Below, one piece after another: positions 58,948 to 64,000 of a stretch of 64,000 bases of DNA (its first letter is position 1; the number at the start of each line of letters is the position of its first letter). The notes beneath the pieces are model-generated. The model had not been told where the DNA came from. It saw nothing but the letters and a program-made list of their open reading frames with translations, and did no database searches. Location of the stretch: the NCBI RefSeq assembly GCF_030848805.1, contig NC_092364.1:18767447-18831446 (forward strand), written 5' to 3'. Position numbers and translations under genes: made by a program. This DNA comes from Temnothorax longispinosus. Taxonomy: Eukaryota; Arthropoda; Insecta; Hymenoptera; Formicidae.

Positions 58948-61900
58948 CGACATTGCGTGTGTCGGTCCGGCGCGGCGGAGAGGCGACATTGGGTTGGTTT
59001 CACCGAGTAGAGAGACGCGAGACGGCAGGTGGGACCTGGGCTGGTCCGGGTCACCCCCTGCAACCCGCTCGCGCGAGTTGCAGCTCTCGCGGGAGAGGAC
59101 AGAAGCGGAAAACGCGACGGATGGGAAAAAGTAGGCGAGCTGGCGCGTGACGAGCGAGGGTGGGACAAAGATCGGTGTCATTGGCAGCATCTCGGCGAGC
59201 TGGAAACCGACAAGCGGAAACTGACACGTGACTGGAACACCTGGCGAGCCGATAGAAACTGTGCGCCGTCGGTGTGCGAGTGCAACATCGCGCTAACTTC
59301 GACTCGAGTCTCCTCGAAAAGCGAAAACCGGACGGGAATCCGAAGACTCTCTATCTCGTTTGAAAATGCTAGGAATGTCCGCTTCTTTCTTCACGGAGAA
59401 GAAAAATCTCAAACGACTTTTGTTTTCACAGAGGAAATATGATTACGTCCTATTTTGTGGATAGTGTTCTATTTTATATAAATTCATTCATTACGATGTT
59501 TAAATACAATTTGCAAATCGCTGAAAGTAGACTTTGTGTGGTACGAGAAAGTTTATCATATGTATGCATAATAAGAGCAGGAAATGTACAGTTTTAACAC
59601 GAGAGTAATGGCTCGGAGTAAGTGAGTAGCAAGTCAATCGGCGAGCTTTCCGAATTTAAAATCCGTATTATTCTCTGCGGAATACACATTCACGCACTAC
59701 TTTTTTTAATTTTTACTTACACAAAAAAAAGAACAGATCTAAACGACCTATCGTGTTTCAAAGAAGAAAGAACGTATGATTAATAGAAAATAAGTTTATA
59801 AAGAATATCAATGCAACTACTCGCAGTCCAATTCTCTTCGGGAAGAAAATCGCCATCATTTCGTTTCCTGCAGCGTTAGTAAAGCGGCTCCCGCCTGATG
59901 TAATAATAAGCAAATATCCCGAATAATAACGAGGCGCGTCGCGAGCAATCTTATGACAGTATAATCTTCCACATTACGTACAGCTTAATCCGATCCTGGA
60001 CGAGGAGAGCCAGCGTGGATGATTCGGAGGGGGGACGAAGGGGGGCGACGGGGAGGTAGCGGAGGATGACTCTGCGAGAACGGACGCGCGGCCAGCCAGA
60101 GCGCTCTGCCCGCTCTCTGGTTCAATTTCTGGCGTCAATTAAAAAGTGATGCGGACCGAGGAAAATCAGGAATTAACGAAGCGGACCCCGGAGCTGTTCC
60201 CGCCGCGCCGACGTTTCGCCGACGCCCGTTCCCATTCTCGCGGCGAATCGTCCTTAATCGGCTGTCATTGAGGAATCTTAGCAAGAGCCGATCGGGAGAT
60301 GCCGATCCGATTTTAGCGAAACGTCCACGAAGCCAGAAGGGGAATGAGTCCCCGTCTATGTGAAAGAACGAACCGAAAGAGAAAAGCGTCGCGTCGTCTG
60401 TCTCGCTGCTCTCTCGAGACGTTTATAAATGGAGGAACGAATCATCTTAAACTTATTATTTTTCACTTTTGGACATTTTCTGGATCAAACAGATTTTCCT
60501 TTTGCCGGCAAAGAAAGGCAAGTATGAGGTATGGTCGGGGATCACAGGATGTTGGCTTGGGAAAACATATTTTCAGGATTAACCATACATAAACTACGCG
60601 TTCGGGAACCATGCCGATGTCGCTTCGAACGAAACTGACCCTTGATCTTTCCCTCCGTAACGACCTTCTTCCTCCTGCGTTGCGTTACGGCGAAACGGCC
60701 TAACCGCGATTCGGACTCGAGAAAGGAGGCTTCGCCTCGTCTCGAACTAGCACCCAGCTGAAGTTCGTTACACAGCGTGACTCGGCAAACACGATTTCTT
60801 GGACGATCTACCTCGCCTCGCGCCTTCGATGGATATACTCTTTTGCGTGCGCGCGAGCGAGCGGATCTTCTTCCACCACCGGTTTGAAGGAAGCTGTCGC
60901 GAGCTACCCATCATTAGCGCAATAATTACCGAATTCGCAGTCGCGCGATCGCATTTAATTGCTCGATATTATTAATCGATCGGGAATCTGCACCACAATA
61001 CTCGTACCTTTCACGCTCGACAAAAATCGATCGTTCCGATTACAAGTCTAATCTTCGACCATAATTTAAGTCATTCTTTGTTACCAGAATCGGTCGAACT
61101 GAAATTATTATTAATTGATAACGCAATAATTGCGAATAGAATATTTTAAATCGTAAAAAGTCTTATTCATTTAATTTTGCGAATTTATTTATTTACGTGG
61201 AAATAAGCTTTCTTCAAATCACGTCTTAGCGTTTCTCGATCTTAATCTCCGCCAAAACACGGAATAACACGCGATGCAGCTAGATTCAGGGAGGGTTTAG
61301 TCGCAGTCACGAATTCTGTTGCGCCTGCTGCAGAGAATTTGCCATTATCCACCCGCCGTTTCGCCAATGTTGACTACGAAACTCCGTAACGGCGTGTTGC
61401 AATCGTGAAAGGCGCAGAGCTTTGCGATGACTGTTGCAATTTACCCTCTCGACTAGCCCCGCCTACACCGACTACAACGTTTCTCGTGAATTAACGGCTA
61501 GCCGTACAATGTGAAAGTGAATCGTCGAGAATGTATTGGCTGGCTGATTAAGAATGTGTCCACCTAGCACCCTGCGATCATCATCAAGTGACAAAAATCG
61601 AAGGAAAAAAGCGGCGACACGTTCCGCGCGCGTATTTGCGTGCGCGAGATTATGACGCGAGCAAATCGGGCGAGTAAGGATGAAAGAAGGGCAGAGAGAG
61701 AAAGGGAGAAAGAGAGCGAGAAAGCGAGGGCCCTTCGCGTGGAAGGTGGAAGGAACGGCGATGCCGCGCGGCTAATTACCTGAAATAACCCATTAGTCCT
61801 GTATCTACCAGGGAATTACAAGGCAACTGCTGAGACAGAGAGGGCGCGTCGTCTTTGACGTGTTAATCTCGGCCGGAGGACCGCGCGTTCCTTCCACGGC

Positions 61901-64000
61901 GCTCTGCCTCTTCTTACCCTTACTCTCTCCTGTTTCCATGAATCAGCACTATCGCGCACCTGAGAAAAATCGCCGACACGGAACGAGCCGCGATGCAGAT
62001 CCGCCGAATCGATTATCGGCATAATAAGCCGTGCCATTTGGGCGTGATCCCGGAACGATTCGCGCCGCGAAAACTCTCAGCATGCGACAGACGTTCACAA
62101 TATTTATCAAAAGCTTTACAAATCGCCTTACTATTTGAATTGCGAAGCGGTCTTAACTTTTTTTAACTTCGATGTAACATTTTCTACGGACTCTACGGAG
62201 CGACGGTTAACGTTTTACGCTTCGTCGAAATAACTTCTTACGTTAAGTTATTTCCATTATTATTTCACTCGACGATTTTATTTCAGGGACTTGTATTAAG
62301 GTTATTTTGAGCAGAGATAATTTTCGCCGTGTTTTTCAACAGAAAAGAAGTCCCGCGGAAGAACTGATCGACAGTGCCTTCGGATAACTGCTTGGTAGAG
62401 CTTCGGGAGGTTGGGGGCCGCGAAGTGAGAGGAGCAATCACGAACGATTTCATAGCTGTCACCCTCGATGGAGGACTTCGGGTTCCATTTCGAGGTTCCC
62501 GGGCCGGGGAGATCCGTGGAATGACGGGGCGCATTCCCCTCATCGCCTGGGAGGAAGCTTTCCCTCTTGAAAAAAATTCGGGATACCCGTCGTCCCGGAG
62601 CGGCACGTACCTCGCGCGAACCGATCGATCGGAGGCCGTCCACCTGACGTTTCAATTTTTAATCGTCCGCACGATACATTGCGCCTCAATGTGCACGCAA
62701 GAACGGCGAGCGATTTGAGAGATTGGAGAGCGAATCGAATTTCGATCGGGAATTGAAATATTTTATATCCCAATTCATCTCGAAACGTACGTACCTTCCT
62801 AAAGTGTCGTCGAAAGGTGATTATTTTTACACTGTCGCTGTGTGTACCCCTAATTAAATTTATTTTTCAATTCAAACCGAGTGACAAAAATAGAAGCGAG
62901 CAAAGATATGAAATGGCTCTCTTTCGCGTTAGCACATTGTTGACTATCAATTAACGTACGATCATCATAGGCGTCGTCTGTCACGGGCGATCTTAGGAAA
63001 TCTTGGAGGATCTGCTCGGAATCGGTTAGTTCCACGTACTTCCCCGTACTACCGCGCTCCGCCTATCCAATTTGTTCGATGGACGTTGCTCAAAGAACGA
63101 CTCATTCTCGCCGTGCGTACGAGCGATGTCGAAATGGGAGCGTTGGAGGGCCGGTATTCTCGAGAGAGGCGCAGAAGCCCGAGAGGAGAGTTTACTCGTT
63201 TGAGCGCGACGAAAGGGCTCGTTCTTGCGAGCGCGGCAAGACTGATGGCGCGAAGGATTTTTTCGCCGGTTACGATTTTTTTTCCTCTTCATTGACTTAT
63301 TTTTGTAATTAAAGCGACCGCCACGGCGGAACGATCGGTGACAAGGTGCGGCGACCGGCTCGCTCGATCGCGCGAGGGTCAAGCTGTTCGATTTTGGCGA
63401 TCCGATGAGCGAGTCCGGCCGATCGATGGTAAGATCGGCGGACTATCGAAGCCGCCAATCGCCTAGTTTGCCTGAGCGGAACGAACTCGCCGTGCAGATC
63501 GGCCTGTCAAGTGAAACTGGGGCAAAACATCCGCGTCCCGATTTAATCCGCCGGCCGCGAGGAATCGAGTCGGGATCGGTCACGGCGTGAGAGCTTTCTC
63601 GGCTCGTTGTAAAGATCGATAGGATGGATCGATTAAACGGCCGCGATAGAGATCGCGTTTGTCGTAGAGATCGCGAGTCGGCGCAACGCGCGCGCAAAGT
63701 ACGCGCAAAAAACGATCCTTGGTGTTTTGCGATACTTTCATGGACAAACCACCACCGTTCGACTAGCAGAGTCGATTTGCCATTTGCGTGAGTATACTCA
63801 CGTGAAAATCGACTTTCTACGTTAGCGGACAAATAAAAAAAAATTTATGCTGTCACGCCCTAGATCGTCGCTTAAATGACCGATCGTTATGCCGAGTTCA
63901 TTAAAATTCAAGTAATTTGCACATTAACGCGTTCGTTAGCAAATTATTAAGTAAAATCAAAATTGCAAGAAAACGTTCCTTTTATCATCTGATCTCTAAA

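Larger units (their letters stand above)
57290..64000. other. Long non-coding (probably intronic) block
   Basis: AT-rich to about 58450, then CpG-rich with patches at 58680-59450, 60000-60330, 61560-62100 and 62350-63720. It includes G-rich sequence at 60025-60075 and purine-rich sequence at 61690-61730. If the terminal exon at 57217 is real, much of this is minus-strand intron. Frames on both strands overlap heavily and none carries a recognised motif. Confidence 0.45.

Noticed and set aside
61960..62037. Minus-strand first exon (MARLIMPIIDSADLHRG.., donor CTCAG|GTGCGC)
   Set aside because: Start context and donor are fair and the phase would fit the 57217-57282 exon, but no intervening exons were found and the frame is only 26 codons; too weak to annotate.
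1..64000. Known conserved microRNAs or spliceosomal RNAs
   Set aside because: A by-eye scan for common insect miRNA seeds and U-snRNA signatures on the plus strand found none; this is not an exhaustive search.

Overview
The window is animal nuclear DNA, most likely from an insect and probably from a hymenopteran such as an ant. The grounds are short-intron genes with GT-AG splicing, a eukaryotic tRNA gene with A and B boxes, an insect yolk-protein-type (large lipid transfer) gene, a near-canonical prohibitin, and AT-rich spacers alternating with GC-rich, CpG-rich non-coding blocks full of (CT)n/(GA)n microsatellites. The genus cannot be fixed from sequence alone.

Layout. 1-2435: the last six exons of a vitellogenin-like gene on the plus strand, ending inside a von Willebrand factor D domain. 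2436-3595: AT-rich spacer with a degenerate hammerhead-ribozyme-like motif of the kind carried by Penelope-like retroelements. 3596-3669: tRNA-Asn(GTT). 4291-5330: a three-copy tandem array. Each copy carries a GC-rich leader, CRE-like and (copy 1) YY1-like motifs, and a 61-63 nt exon-like block bounded by splice signals. 6463-9353: four exon-like blocks that join in phase into a 111-residue single-pass membrane protein I do not recognise. The array could supply alternative promoters and first exons for it. A 402 bp foldback element sits in its last intron. 9400-10935: prohibitin 1 (272 aa, three coding exons, complete).

11-64 kb is a gene-poor, repeat-rich landscape. I could not recognise a conserved protein there. 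It holds non-autonomous inverted-repeat elements (19790-20812, 31153-31304, 37071-37391, 49387-49594, 56170-56286), a palindromic 33-bp tandem repeat (33001-33085), a diverged duplicated element (27838/28350), many microsatellites and several G-quadruplex-type tracts. A few isolated exon-like pieces have strong splice signals. The best is a minus-strand terminal exon at 57217-57282, followed by two AATAAA signals. The others are a minus-strand first-exon candidate at 55862-56043 and a Cys-containing plus-strand exon at 54911-55053. These suggest that at least one minus-strand gene with very long introns ends here and starts to the right, possibly beyond the window.

No operon-like functional link between the genes is evident. 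The vitellogenin-like gene belongs to lipid transport and reproduction, prohibitin to mitochondrial inner-membrane housekeeping. The most interesting unexplained unit is the tandem promoter/exon array plus the small membrane-protein gene at 4.3-9.35 kb.
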